The position numbers and the translations under genes are program-made. The notes under the pieces were generated by a model. It was not told the DNA's origin and searched no databases. It saw nothing but the letters and a program-made list of their open reading frames with translations. From Candidatus Hydrogenedentota bacterium (lineage in GTDB: Bacteria > Hydrogenedentota > Hydrogenedentia > Hydrogenedentales > JAGMZX01), in NCBI GenBank assembly GCA_029556545.1, contig JAKQEQ010000192.1:122998-186997 (forward strand): a DNA stretch of 64,000 nt. Reading direction: 5' to 3'. Below, piece after piece: positions 16,576-25,931 of the stretch (the stretch's first letter is position 1; each line of letters opens with the position of its first letter).

Positions 16576-18717
16576 ATGAAACGAGCCGGCGTGATTCTCC
16601 TTTTGTTGGCGGGACTGGCGGGATCCGACACCATCGGGCAGGAAACGGCGGATTTCGCCGCGCCCGCCGCGGAAGACACGATTCCGGAGAGCCTGCCGCT
16701 GTTGCCGATGGGCGGGTTCGACCACGTGGCGCCCGATGCGACGCACCCCACGGGTTGGGCTGTTGAACCCGGCGGCGACGGCGAGTGGGCGCAGGACACC
16801 GAGACCAAGCTCACCGGACCGGGCGCGTTGAAGGTCGTGTCGCGTTCCGGCAAGCTGAACGTTTCCTCGGAGATTATCGAGGTAAGCGATGAGTTGCGTG
16901 CCGTTTCCGGTGGTGTCATGGCGAAGGGCGAGGGCACGACGACGGCGCTGCTTCGTTGGCGCAACGCGGACGGCGTGGTGCGCGAGGACCCGTTGCGGGC
17001 GGGCGCGCCGGGCGCGAATGGCTGGCATCGCTTTTCGCTATCCGAGTCCGAGCCGCCGGAGAACGCGGACCGCTTCGCGCTGGTCCTGATTACGGAGGCG
17101 CGGGACGGCGAAGCGGCGTGGTGGGACGGCGCGCAGCTTTACGGCGAATACGAGCGCGTTCCCAAGGTGGGCGTCTATTACAATCAGGTGGGCTACGAGT
17201 CGCAAGGCCCCAAGTGTTTCACGGCCTACAGCAACTTCGCGCCGGCGTCGGCCACGTTTGAAATCCGCTCGGATACGGGCGAGTCGGTCTACGGCGGCTC
17301 GCTCGGAAGCGCGGAAAAGATAACCGACATCAATGGACGCGACTGGGATTACTATTACCTGCGCGGCGAGTTTACGGATTTCGAACGCGGCGGCGCGTAT
17401 CGTATTCGCGTGACGCTGGACGGACACAGCGCGGAATCCGACGTCTTTGATATCGCCAAGGACCTGCTCTGGGACAAAGTCCTGCCTGTCGCTTTGAACC
17501 ACTTCACTTATCAGCGGTCTGGCGTCGAAATCCCGAACTTCCAGGCCGCGGCCCACCTCGATGACGCGGTGGACCCGGAAACGAAGGAGGCGCTGCCGTT
17601 ATCGGGCGGCTGGTACGACAACGGGCTGGGCGCGAAACTGACGAATCCCTATGTGCTTTGGAAACTCGCTCAGGCCTACGACGCGGCGGCGTGGCGCTTC
17701 GATGCGCTCGACACGAACCGCGACGGCGTCAACGACATACTCGGGGAGTTGGTCTGGGGCGCGGATTACGTGAAGCGACTCCTGAGTCACGAAACGACGG
17801 CGTACCAGGGCGTGCAGGCGACACCCGATTACAGCGGACCCTTCGGGCGCGACACGGACAATGCGCCCGGCACGGCCGACGATCGGCACGCGGAACACAC
17901 GGACGATACCGCCCTTCACTTAGCCGGTCTGGCCTGCCTTGCGCGCTACGTCAAGGACAGACAGCCGTATGTGGACACCGTCGCCAAAGCCCTTGATCGC
18001 GACCTAGCGGCGGGCTGGCGGGGCCCGGGGCAATTCGCCGCGGCCATGAATCTGTATCTCGCCACGCGGGAGGATCGTTTTGGCGAACGCGCGCAGGAGT
18101 TGTTTCCCGGTGTGGACCTCGAGTTTGTCGACAGCATCAACGCGCACGACGACGAATTCGGCAGTTTCAGCACCATCGAGATCGGCATGAAATTCACGAC
18201 GCAGGCCGACGCGCTCCTGCGGCTGGCAGACAATCCGTTCGGCGTGTGCACGTACGGCCCGCCGAACAAGCCCGTTTTTTTCAGCGGCCCTGACGGAAAG
18301 GACGGCGCGGCGGACGGCAATACCCAATATGTCCTTCAGGCGGCGGAGTTTATGGCGCGGACGTATCGGTTCGCGCCGAAACCCGAGTATTTACGCTTTA
18401 TTCACAATCAATTGAACTGGCTGCTTGGCGACAACCCCTTCGGCCTCTGCCTGGTCGAGGGGCTCGGCCACGAACGCGCGCCCGCGTATCATGACCTGCG
18501 CGTGTTCACCGGGACGCGGCGCGGCGCCATGCCGGGCGCGATTGCAAAAGGTATCGGCCCGAAAGGCCCCGGCGACGACCGCCCGTATTTCGACCTGCGC
18601 GACGTGGACCTGCCCGAATCGCGCACGAACGCCTGCGACATCCGCAATAACGCGCTCATGGTAAGCACGATCGCGCATCTGAAACGATTCCGATTCGCCG
18701 CCATGCCGCCGCGATGA
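16576..18717 (+). CDS. GH9-family protein lacking both catalytic residues (probable inactive paralogue)
   Basis: A 713-residue secreted protein: signal peptide (MKRAGVILLLLAGLAGS), a beta-sandwich carbohydrate-binding-like region (about 40-195), the CelD-type Ig-like domain (VGVYYNQVGYESQGPK onward) and a GH9 (alpha/alpha)6 barrel (about 300-710). In GH9 cellulases the DAGD motif supplies the base and a C-terminal NE(V/C) the acid Glu. Here the motifs read DNGL (348-351) and NAC with Ala686, so both are lost. It may bind cellulose or beta-glucan without hydrolysing it. ATG 16576 is preferred over 16555 because AGGGAG lies 9 bases upstream. The neighbouring paralogue is intact. Confidence 0.85.
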   Translation: MKRAGVILLLLAGLAGSDTIGQETADFAAPAAEDTIPESLPLLPMGGFDHVAPDATHPTGWAVEPGGDGEWAQDTETKLTGPGALKVVSRSGKLNVSSEIIEVSDELRAVSGGVMAKGEGTTTALLRWRNADGVVREDPLRAGAPGANGWHRFSLSESEPPENADRFALVLITEARDGEAAWWDGAQLYGEYERVPKVGVYYNQVGYESQGPKCFTAYSNFAPASATFEIRSDTGESVYGGSLGSAEKITDINGRDWDYYYLRGEFTDFERGGAYRIRVTLDGHSAESDVFDIAKDLLWDKVLPVALNHFTYQRSGVEIPNFQAAAHLDDAVDPETKEALPLSGGWYDNGLGAKLTNPYVLWKLAQAYDAAAWRFDALDTNRDGVNDILGELVWGADYVKRLLSHETTAYQGVQATPDYSGPFGRDTDNAPGTADDRHAEHTDDTALHLAGLACLARYVKDRQPYVDTVAKALDRDLAAGWRGPGQFAAAMNLYLATREDRFGERAQELFPGVDLEFVDSINAHDDEFGSFSTIEIGMKFTTQADALLRLADNPFGVCTYGPPNKPVFFSGPDGKDGAADGNTQYVLQAAEFMARTYRFAPKPEYLRFIHNQLNWLLGDNPFGLCLVEGLGHERAPAYHDLRVFTGTRRGAMPGAIAKGIGPKGPGDDRPYFDLRDVDLPESRTNACDIRNNALMVSTIAHLKRFRFAAMPPR

Positions 18718-18811
18718 GAGTACGGGCGGATCGGGGACAGGCACGTCTCCCCCGCGCCACGCGGGGTCGATTGTGCCAGTCCCCCGGGTTTTCGGACAAA
18801 GGAGGCCAGCC

Positions 18812-21800
18812 GTGAAGACGCCCCGCATCATGCTGACCACAGGAATCCTCTGCGCGATCGCGGCGGGTGCGTCGGATCCCAAACTGAAGTGGGAGTATCA
18901 GGCGCTGTCCAATCTCTACGCGCCGCCCCTTGTCGCCGACATGCATCACGCGCCCGGCCTCGAAACAATTATCGCCGACAGCGAGGCGAAAACGCTCCGC
19001 TGCATTGACGCGCGGGGCGAACAACTCTGGGAACAACGCGCGGGTTGGACGAAACGGCTTATCTCCGCCCCGGCGTTGAGTTCCTTCGTTGAAGGCGCGC
19101 CGCGCCTCCTTGTCGTCGGCAATGCAGACGGGTCATTGACGTGTCTGCGCGCCGGGGACGGCCTCGTGCTGTGGCGCAAGCCGGTCGGCGCGGTCGAGTG
19201 GGGCGGCGCGCTCTGGGCGGACATAACCGGCGACGGCGTCGAGGAAATCATCTACGGCACGAAATATGACGGTGTGCTAGCGATCGACCGGGACGGCGAG
19301 TTGCTGTGGCGGTATCGGGGAGAGGAGGACACCGCCCTGGAAGTGCAATGTCCGCTCGCCGCGGCGGATATCGACGGCGACGGGCGCGCCGAGATTCTCG
19401 GTTGCGCGAAGGAAGGCCCGTTTTGTCTTACCGCGGACGGCACATTGCGTTGGCGACAGACGACGGCGTTCGACTTCGTGAGCGGGCCGGTCGTTACGGC
19501 CCTCGAGGGCGACGGCGCGCATTCGCTGATCGCCGCATCGCGCGATGACAATACGCTCTGGTGCTTTGACGCCGCCACGGGCGAAGAGCGCTGGCGCGCC
19601 GCGCTGTTCGCGTCGGTGGACACGACCACCGGTTCGTCGATTGCCGTGGGCGATATTGACCGCAACCTCTACGACCCGCCCGCGCTTCGCAAGGCCTTCG
19701 CGGCGAAGGAAATCGTCATCGGCGACATGCAGGGCACCCTGTACGCATTCGAGGCGTCGGGGCTCCTGCGCTGGACCTTTACCACCGCCATGCCGGGCAC
19801 GATCGCGCCAACACTGGGCGACGTGGACGGCGACGGCGCGGTCGAGGTGCTGGCCGCCGCGGCGGACCACGCGCTCTATTGCCTGAACAGTCGCGGCGAG
19901 CCGAAGTGGCGGTTTCGCACGAATCTGCGCCTGATCCACTCGGCCACCATCGCCGACGTGAATGCGGACGGCAAGACGGAGGTTCTGGTCTGCGGCGGCG
20001 ACCACAGTCTGCGCTGCCTCACGCTGGACGGCGCCCACGAGCCGTATCTCCTGCCGTGGCCCGCGCGTCGTGGCGACGCACAGCAGACCGCCGCCGTCTT
20101 GCCGGCGGACGAACCGCCGCCGCCGCGCGCCCGGAAGGCCGTGCGCGCATTGCCGCTTCGAGGCGACTTTGAACACCCGAAGGAGCACCGGGGCGCCCCC
20201 ATCGGTTGGCGTATCGAGTCGCCTACTACGACGGCCGACGCGTCTTGGGAACTGGACGGGAGGCACGCGCGCGAAGGCGCGAGCGCGCTGAAAGCCGCGG
20301 GTCCCGTGACGATTGCCTCGGGCGCGATAACCGTGGACCCGCGCATGCGTGGCGCGCGAATCGAGGTGTTCTCCCACGGCGCGGGGGCGCGCGCGCCGCG
20401 TCTGCGTTTCCTCGGCGCTTCAGGATTGATTGACGAAGTCGTCCTCGAAGCGCACCCCGAAGATGACGGTTGGACCCGGTGGTTGCACTCCACGGATCAG
20501 CAACCCTGCTTCGCGTTGCGTCACGGTCGGACGCGCTGGGCGCAACTCGTCCTTGAAAACGCCGAGGGCGAGGTCTGGTGGGACGCGGCACGTCTCGAAG
20601 GGGTGTTCTTCGAGCCGCCGGAGCTTATGGTGCTCGTGAACCAAGTCGGATACGACGTCGGCGCGCCAAAGGCGTTCGTGGTACAGGCGAATTGGGCCGC
20701 GGAGAAGGCTGAGTACGTCGTGCTCGAGGGCGACGAAGAGATCCGGCGCGGCGCGCTCGAATACCGGGGCCGTATCGTGGGCGCGCATGAAAGCGACTGG
20801 GGTTACGAGTACTGGCACGGCGTCTTTACGGACTTCGAGGCGCCGGGCGTTTATCGCATTCTCGCGCAATTGGACGACGCGACGGCCGTTTCTTACGAGT
20901 TCGAGATTGGCGACCGCCTGTTATGGGAACGCACCGCGCGCCCGGCGTACCGATTCTTCTATTACCAACGGTGCGGCGCGGACGTGCCCGGCTTCCACAA
21001 GGCGTGCCACCTCGACGACGCGGCGAGCCCCGACGGGAAGACGCAGTGCGAGTGCTGGGGCGGCTGGCACGACGCGGGCGATTACAACACGTACCACAAC
21101 GCCCCGTATGTGCTCGGGCTGCTGCACGTCTACGCGGGGTGTCCCGAAGCATTCGACGCATGGGACGAGGACGGCAACGGGCGCGCGGACCTGCTCGATG
21201 AAATCCTTTGGGGCGGCGACCGCGCGCGACGCATGATTGCGCCAGACGGCTCCGCGCGCGGGACGGTCACCTCGGGTTACGGCTACTGGGGACCGCCGGA
21301 AATGGAGACAGACAACATCCCCGGCACGGGCGACGAACGCCACATGTCGCGGGAGGACGGAGCTGACCCAAGCCACCACCAAGCGGCGCTCGCGCGTATT
21401 GCCGCGATCTTGGCGGAAGATGTGGCGGGACCGGCGGGCGGCGCGCCCCGCGAGGCGTGGGTCGAGACTGCGGCGCGCAGTTTCGAATGGTCCCTCGCTC
21501 AGGGGCGGCGCGGCCCGTTTCAACTGAGCGCCGCGCTCGATCTGCTCGCCGCGACGGGCGACCAACGGTACGCCGAGATTGCGCGGGAGACCATGCGCGG
21601 CCTTGACAGCGGCAATCCCGGCCCGGGCGATATCCACGCGGCCCACGTCTCGTATACGCTCATCGAGGCCGTGCGCCGTTACGACGCCGCCTTCGGCGTG
21701 GACCACGCCGCCGCGCTTCGCGCCGCCCTGGTTGCGAAGGCAAACGCCTTACTGCCGCTGGCGGACAACCCCTTCGGCGTGTGTGCGTTCGGCACGCCGG

Positions 21801-22234
21801 ACAACCCGAACTTCTTCAACACGCCCGCCGAGGCGACCCAGTGGCGCGTGGGCACGAACAGCCACCTGCTCGGCGCGGCGGCCGTCGCGCTCATGGCCTA
21901 CCGCCACGAACCGGACCCGCGCTATCTCCGCTTCGCCTACGACCAGATCAACTGGGTCCTCGGCATGAACCCGTTCAACACCAGCCTCATGGAAGGCTGC
22001 GGCGACGCCTTCCCGCCCACGTACCACCATCGATACACCTTCGCCGGCGTGCCGCGCGGCGCGGTCCCGGGCAGCGTCATCAACGGAATCACCTATCGCG
22101 GCGGCGGCGACGACCGGCCCTCCCTCGACCTTTCCGGCGTCGATATCCCCGCCTTCGAGTCGAACGAGTGCTGGCTACCCCACAACGTCAACTATCTGGT
22201 CGTGTTGACCCACCTGCCCCGCGAAACGGGATGA
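18812..22234 (+). CDS. GH9 glycoside hydrolase fused to an N-terminal beta-propeller
   Basis: An 1140-residue secreted enzyme. GTG 18812 follows AAGGAGG by 6 bases and starts a signal peptide (MKTPRIMLTTGILCAIAAG). Residues about 25-415 are PQQ/FG-GAP-type propeller blades (ADIDGDGRAEILG, GDVDGDGAVEVLAA, ADVNADGKTEVLVCG) with Ca-binding-like DxDGDG loops. A beta-sandwich (about 440-605), the CelD-type Ig domain (LVNQVGYDVGAPK) and the GH9 barrel follow. The catalytic DAGD is present (754-757) and Glu1119 lies in SNECWL, so the enzyme should be active on beta-1,4-glucans or related glycans. It lies 94 bases after its degenerate paralogue. Confidence 0.9.
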   Translation: MKTPRIMLTTGILCAIAAGASDPKLKWEYQALSNLYAPPLVADMHHAPGLETIIADSEAKTLRCIDARGEQLWEQRAGWTKRLISAPALSSFVEGAPRLLVVGNADGSLTCLRAGDGLVLWRKPVGAVEWGGALWADITGDGVEEIIYGTKYDGVLAIDRDGELLWRYRGEEDTALEVQCPLAAADIDGDGRAEILGCAKEGPFCLTADGTLRWRQTTAFDFVSGPVVTALEGDGAHSLIAASRDDNTLWCFDAATGEERWRAALFASVDTTTGSSIAVGDIDRNLYDPPALRKAFAAKEIVIGDMQGTLYAFEASGLLRWTFTTAMPGTIAPTLGDVDGDGAVEVLAAAADHALYCLNSRGEPKWRFRTNLRLIHSATIADVNADGKTEVLVCGGDHSLRCLTLDGAHEPYLLPWPARRGDAQQTAAVLPADEPPPPRARKAVRALPLRGDFEHPKEHRGAPIGWRIESPTTTADASWELDGRHAREGASALKAAGPVTIASGAITVDPRMRGARIEVFSHGAGARAPRLRFLGASGLIDEVVLEAHPEDDGWTRWLHSTDQQPCFALRHGRTRWAQLVLENAEGEVWWDAARLEGVFFEPPELMVLVNQVGYDVGAPKAFVVQANWAAEKAEYVVLEGDEEIRRGALEYRGRIVGAHESDWGYEYWHGVFTDFEAPGVYRILAQLDDATAVSYEFEIGDRLLWERTARPAYRFFYYQRCGADVPGFHKACHLDDAASPDGKTQCECWGGWHDAGDYNTYHNAPYVLGLLHVYAGCPEAFDAWDEDGNGRADLLDEILWGGDRARRMIAPDGSARGTVTSGYGYWGPPEMETDNIPGTGDERHMSREDGADPSHHQAALARIAAILAEDVAGPAGGAPREAWVETAARSFEWSLAQGRRGPFQLSAALDLLAATGDQRYAEIARETMRGLDSGNPGPGDIHAAHVSYTLIEAVRRYDAAFGVDHAAALRAALVAKANALLPLADNPFGVCAFGTPDNPNFFNTPAEATQWRVGTNSHLLGAAAVALMAYRHEPDPRYLRFAYDQINWVLGMNPFNTSLMEGCGDAFPPTYHHRYTFAGVPRGAVPGSVINGITYRGGGDDRPSLDLSGVDIPAFESNECWLPHNVNYLVVLTHLPRETG

Positions 22235-22284
22235 GGCCGTCGGCTGCCTCGAAGTCTGAGCCGTGCTGCTTTGCGCCCGAGGGG

Positions 22285-22659
22285 TCACCGTCTCGGAAAG
22301 TACTTCACGTTCGGCAGGGCCTTGAAGTGCGCGTCGAGGGTCCACACGGTCGCTTCGTACGCCTGGGCCGTGGCGAGAACGATACTGTCGGCCATGGGCA
22401 GCGCGTATTCGAGGCTGAGCCGGGAGGCCGCCATGGCGAGTTCGGAAGTGAGTTCCACGACCGTACCGCGATGCATGGCCGCAGCGGCCCGAAGGGCGTA
22501 GTCCGCGTCCCGTTCACGCAGGACAACCTTGAACACTTCATACACCACCACCGTCGGGACCACGAGCGCGGTCGCATCCTTCAGTGCGGGCAAGAACCGA
22601 TCGGCGCCCGACTCGTCGGCGAAATAGGCCAACCAGGCGGAGGAGTCCACGAGATTCAC
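22285..22659 (-). CDS. vapC: PIN-domain ribonuclease toxin (VapC-like)
   Basis: A 124-residue PIN domain with the four acidic positions expected of Mg-dependent RNases: Asp in NLVDSSAWLAYF, Glu in VVVYEVFKV, Asp in MADSIVLATA and Asp in VWTLDAHF. VapC toxins cleave tRNA or rRNA when unneutralised. Its start overlaps the antitoxin stop by 4 bases, indicating translational coupling. Confidence 0.9.
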   Translation of the reverse strand: MNLVDSSAWLAYFADESGADRFLPALKDATALVVPTVVVYEVFKVVLRERDADYALRAAAAMHRGTVVELTSELAMAASRLSLEYALPMADSIVLATAQAYEATVWTLDAHFKALPNVKYFPRR

Positions 22660-22862
22660 ACCCGATCCTCCTCGCGATCTAGGCGCGTGTTGATCCCTTT
22701 CAGGAAACCGCGCAGTTTTCGGATATCGCGTTCGGGAACCAGTTCGATGCGCCCCTCGTGCGCAAAGACCTGTATCTTCTGCCCCGGTTGGATACCGAGT
22801 AACTTGCGAACGGTACGCGGGATCACGATCTGGTATTTCGGCGATACGGTAACAGCCTGCAT
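22656..22862 (-). CDS. vapB: AbrB/MazE-type antitoxin
   Basis: A 68-residue swapped-hairpin DNA-binding protein: AVTVSPKYQIVIPRTVRKLLGI followed by GQKIQVF and ELVPERD. It should bind the toxin and repress its own promoter. ATG 22862 has GGAGG about 7 bases upstream; an earlier ATG at 22883 lacks this. Confidence 0.9.
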   Translation of the reverse strand: MQAVTVSPKYQIVIPRTVRKLLGIQPGQKIQVFAHEGRIELVPERDIRKLRGFLKGINTRLDREEDRV

Positions 22863-23025
22863 TTCGATACCTCCATCGATCATCTGGCGTATTACGATGT
22901 CAGAATCGATAGACTCTTGTCAAACGTAGCGCCATCGACAAGAAACCGCGTTCATTCCGCGGAGATTCTTCATGAATAGACTTGGGATGAGGCGACGGAT
23001 TCGCGGGGCGTACCACCACGTTGGG

Positions 23026-24066
23026 TTACAGCGGGATGCGCAGTTCGAAGCGGGCGCCGCCTTCGTCGCGGTTCGCGAAAGAGGCGGTCCCGTTGTGCGC
23101 GGCGATAATGCGCTGGACGATCGCGAGGCCGAGGCCCGTGCCGCCTGTCTTCCGTGAAAAGAAGGGAGCGAAGGGGTCCTCGCCGGGCTGCAGCTTGAGG
23201 CCCGGGCCATTGTCCTCGACGATGAAGGCCATGACGGCCCCGTCCACGACGGCGCTCACGCGGACTTCTCCGTTCGGCTGCAGCACGTCGATGGCGTTGC
23301 CGATGATGTTCGCCAGAGCCTGCGACAACTTGACGGGGTCGCCACGGAACGCGGGTAATTGGTCCGGACACGCGACGCGGACATTGGCCGCCTTTGCCTG
23401 CGCGGCGGGCTGGGTGAGTTGGAGGGCGCGGTCCACGATCTCTCTGACGTTGCACGCGGTGGGTTCGAGGTCGAAGGGCCTGGCGAAGCCCAGGAACTGG
23501 CGGATGACCCGTTCAAGGTTACCGGCTTCCTGCACGATGCGCACCGCCGTCGCATGGTCGCGTCCTCCCTCCTCGAGCCGGCGCACGAGCAGTTCGGCCA
23601 TGCCCGCGATGACGCTGAGCGGGTTGCGAAGTTCGTGGACGACCCCCGCCGTGAGTTCGCCGACCTCCGCTAACTGCCGGTTCAGGGAAGCGATGTGTTC
23701 GAGGCGCCGCACTTCGGTCAGGTCGACAAATAGCAGAATGGTTCCCTTGCGTTCGACTTCCCCGCCCAGCGGCGACGCGCTCAACCCGATGACCTTGCGC
23801 TCGCCGTCCGCCGTGGTGATGTGCAGTTCGCGCCGGGTGATGGGCGCGTCGCCTTCCGCGATTTCGCGCAGGACCTCGCCGAGCGGTTCGAGGCCGTTAT
23901 CCGTCACGAGCCGCTCGCCGACGCGGAGGCGCGTGGGCGGCACGTGCAATTGGCCGCACGCGGCCGGGTTCGCAATCAGGATGATTCCGTCGTCATCAAC
24001 GGCGAGCACGCCGCTGCTCAGGCTCTCAATCACCTGAAGATACGGGTTTGCCGCGCCTTGAGTCAT
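23026..24066 (-). CDS. PAS-domain sensor histidine kinase (NtrB/AtoS-like)
   Basis: A 346-residue soluble kinase without membrane segments. A PAS domain (about 8-125, YLQVIESLSSGVLAVDDDG) precedes the HisKA dimerisation helix with the phosphorylated His in AGVVHELRNPLSVIAGM. The HATPase domain has the N box (NIIGNAIDVL), G1 (VEDNGPGL) and G2 (GGTGLGLAIV). Cytosolic kinases of this type usually phosphorylate sigma-54 activators, which fits rpoN in the window, but no response regulator is adjacent. Signal unknown. Confidence 0.92.
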   Translation of the reverse strand: MTQGAANPYLQVIESLSSGVLAVDDDGIILIANPAACGQLHVPPTRLRVGERLVTDNGLEPLGEVLREIAEGDAPITRRELHITTADGERKVIGLSASPLGGEVERKGTILLFVDLTEVRRLEHIASLNRQLAEVGELTAGVVHELRNPLSVIAGMAELLVRRLEEGGRDHATAVRIVQEAGNLERVIRQFLGFARPFDLEPTACNVREIVDRALQLTQPAAQAKAANVRVACPDQLPAFRGDPVKLSQALANIIGNAIDVLQPNGEVRVSAVVDGAVMAFIVEDNGPGLKLQPGEDPFAPFFSRKTGGTGLGLAIVQRIIAAHNGTASFANRDEGGARFELRIPL

Positions 24067-24090
24067 GGTCGTATATCACCCGGTTCCACC

Positions 24091-24146
24091 GTGGCACGGG
24101 CATCCCGCCCGTGACTCTCAATCATGGGCACGACGCGCGCGCCACG
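24091..24146. repeat. palindromic repeat in an intergenic gap (copy C)
   Basis: GTGGCACGGGCATCCCGCCC continues into GTG to form CACGGGC-N5-GCCCGTG, followed by a decayed second arm (CATGGGCACGACGCGCGCGC). It lies between the kinase and rsmA genes and is the only non-coding copy seen. Confidence 0.75.
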
Positions 24147-24153
24147 ACATATC

Positions 24154-25071
24154 TTAACATAGTCGCGCTTGCAGCGCGGACGTTATTCGTCTGAACTCGT
24201 CCAGGTCAAGGGTCTGCGGACGGCGGCCATGATCGATGCCGGCCTCCTCCATCGCCGCGAGCACGTCCTCCCGGGCAAGCCCGAAGAGGCGCGCATTGCC
24301 GAGGGCGTTGCGCAGGGTCTTGCGGCGCTGCGTAAAGGCGGCGCGCACGACCTTGAGCACGTTCTCGTCCTGCTTAATGGTTTGCCGATCACGCTGACGA
24401 CATCGAAACCGCACGATGCAACTGTCCACCTTCGGGCGCGGCGCGAAACACGTGCGCGGCACCTGATGCACGATGTCGACCTCGGCATGGATGCGCGACG
24501 CGACGCCGAGCACGCCGTAGTCTTCCGCGCCGACAGGCGCCACGAGGCGGCTGCCGACTTCGGCCTGAACCATGACCACGAGGCGCGCGAAGAACACCGG
24601 CGATTCGAGGAAATGGAACAAGAGCGGCGTCGTGATGTAGTAAGGAAGGTTTGCTACCAGCTTGAACCGCTCCCCGCCGGGAAGGAACTCGTCGATCAGG
24701 GCCTTGAGATCGTGATTTAGCACATCGCCGCGAAAGAGGCGCACGTGCGGCATCGCGCCGAACTGGTCTTCGAGACACGGCATGAACGTGGGGTCGATCT
24801 CGATGGCGAGCACCCGGCCCGCCCGCTCGGCGAGCAGCGTCGTCAGCGCGCCTAGTCCCGCGCCCACTTCGATCACATCGTCCTCGGGCGACAGTGCCGC
24901 CGTATCGACCATGATGCGGTTGATGTTGCCGTCGAGCAGGAGGTTCTGGCCAAGCGCCTTCTTGAAACGAATCCCATAACGGCGGCACTTCTCACGCAGA
25001 GGCGCGGCCCCCGGCGGCGTCCCCTGCCCGCCGTTCCGGCGCGCCTGATTTCGTGCGTTCTCGTGCCTCAT
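24154..25071 (-). CDS. rsmA: 16S rRNA (adenine1518/1519-N6)-dimethyltransferase
   Basis: KsgA/RsmA dimethylates two adenines in the helix 45 loop of 16S rRNA. The 305-residue product has KKALGQNLLLDGNI, the SAM motif VIEVGAGLGALTTLL, IEIDPTF and the catalytic NLPYYITTPLL. The N-terminus is about 30 residues longer than usual and basic; ATG 25071 is taken because residues before it are not protein-like, but the true start may be further in. It lies 19 bases downstream of a lipoprotein gene on the same strand. Confidence 0.94.
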   Translation of the reverse strand: MRHENARNQARRNGGQGTPPGAAPLREKCRRYGIRFKKALGQNLLLDGNINRIMVDTAALSPEDDVIEVGAGLGALTTLLAERAGRVLAIEIDPTFMPCLEDQFGAMPHVRLFRGDVLNHDLKALIDEFLPGGERFKLVANLPYYITTPLLFHFLESPVFFARLVVMVQAEVGSRLVAPVGAEDYGVLGVASRIHAEVDIVHQVPRTCFAPRPKVDSCIVRFRCRQRDRQTIKQDENVLKVVRAAFTQRRKTLRNALGNARLFGLAREDVLAAMEEAGIDHGRRPQTLDLDEFRRITSALQARLC

Positions 25072-25090
25072 AGTGCGAAGGCCGGGTGTC

Positions 25091-25735
25091 TTACGGCGAC
25101 GAGAATTGCACCGCGATGTCGACGTCATTCGGGGCGCTAAAACGATGTTCGAACGACTGGGTCTCAAGCGCTTGGGTGAGGACCGCGTTCCTCGGGGGCA
25201 GCGTGACGGGGATATAGATGATCAGGCTCGACGGCGCGTCCACGTCCGCGTTCGAGTACGGCGTCCCCAGCGTGTATCCGCCCGTCGGAAAAGTGCATTG
25301 GCCCTTAAACACCCATTCCACGTCCTCGGGCGACGACTTCGTAATCGTTCCGCTCAGTTCGAACGAACCGGAGACGGTATAAAGCAGTTCATCATCGATG
25401 CGCGCCACGGTAACCGATGCCAGTTCCGCAGTCGCCAGTTGTTCCGCCGTCGGGAACGCCAGCGAACCGTGTCCCGGTTGCGCTTGGGCCGCCGCCGCGG
25501 ACGCCTGTGCCGCCGCGGGTGACGGCGGGTTGGACGGAGCGACGGCCAATTCCTGCATCTCCGGCGCAACCGGTGCGGGAACGGCGGGTGGTTCTTCCGC
25601 GGCAGGCGCGACTGGCGCAGGCACAACCGGCGCGGGGGTGGCGGGCGCCTGGCGGGGTTCCGAAGGAACACATCCCGCATACGTCAAGAGCGCAAGCGGC
25701 ATGACGATGTACAGGGCGCAAATCCAAACACGCAT
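25091..25735 (-). CDS. lipoprotein of unknown function
   Basis: 214 residues. A signal peptide ends in the lipobox-like LTYAGC, so the Cys is probably lipidated. A low-complexity Ala/Pro/Val-rich linker (about 25-90) precedes a small domain with SVTVARIDDELLYTVSGSFEL and TLGTPYSNADVDAPSSLIIY, predicted beta-rich. No family recognised. Start at ATG 25735, with MRVWICALYIVMPLALL as the hydrophobic segment. Confidence 0.7.
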   Translation of the reverse strand: MRVWICALYIVMPLALLTYAGCVPSEPRQAPATPAPVVPAPVAPAAEEPPAVPAPVAPEMQELAVAPSNPPSPAAAQASAAAAQAQPGHGSLAFPTAEQLATAELASVTVARIDDELLYTVSGSFELSGTITKSSPEDVEWVFKGQCTFPTGGYTLGTPYSNADVDAPSSLIIYIPVTLPPRNAVLTQALETQSFEHRFSAPNDVDIAVQFSSP

Positions 25736-25931
25736 GGCGGCATTTCTCCTGGGCGCGAAGCCGGAAGTATATGGAGGCGGCCTTCTATCCGTCCCCAAGA
25801 ACTAACACACGGGCGGGGTCGCCCGGCGCGATCAGCATGATACCAACCACTCATGGCACGAATCCATTCCCGTCTGCCGCCATTTGACGGTTTTCCCCGC
25901 GCCCGCTATGATCGCGCATAAAGGGAAGGTT

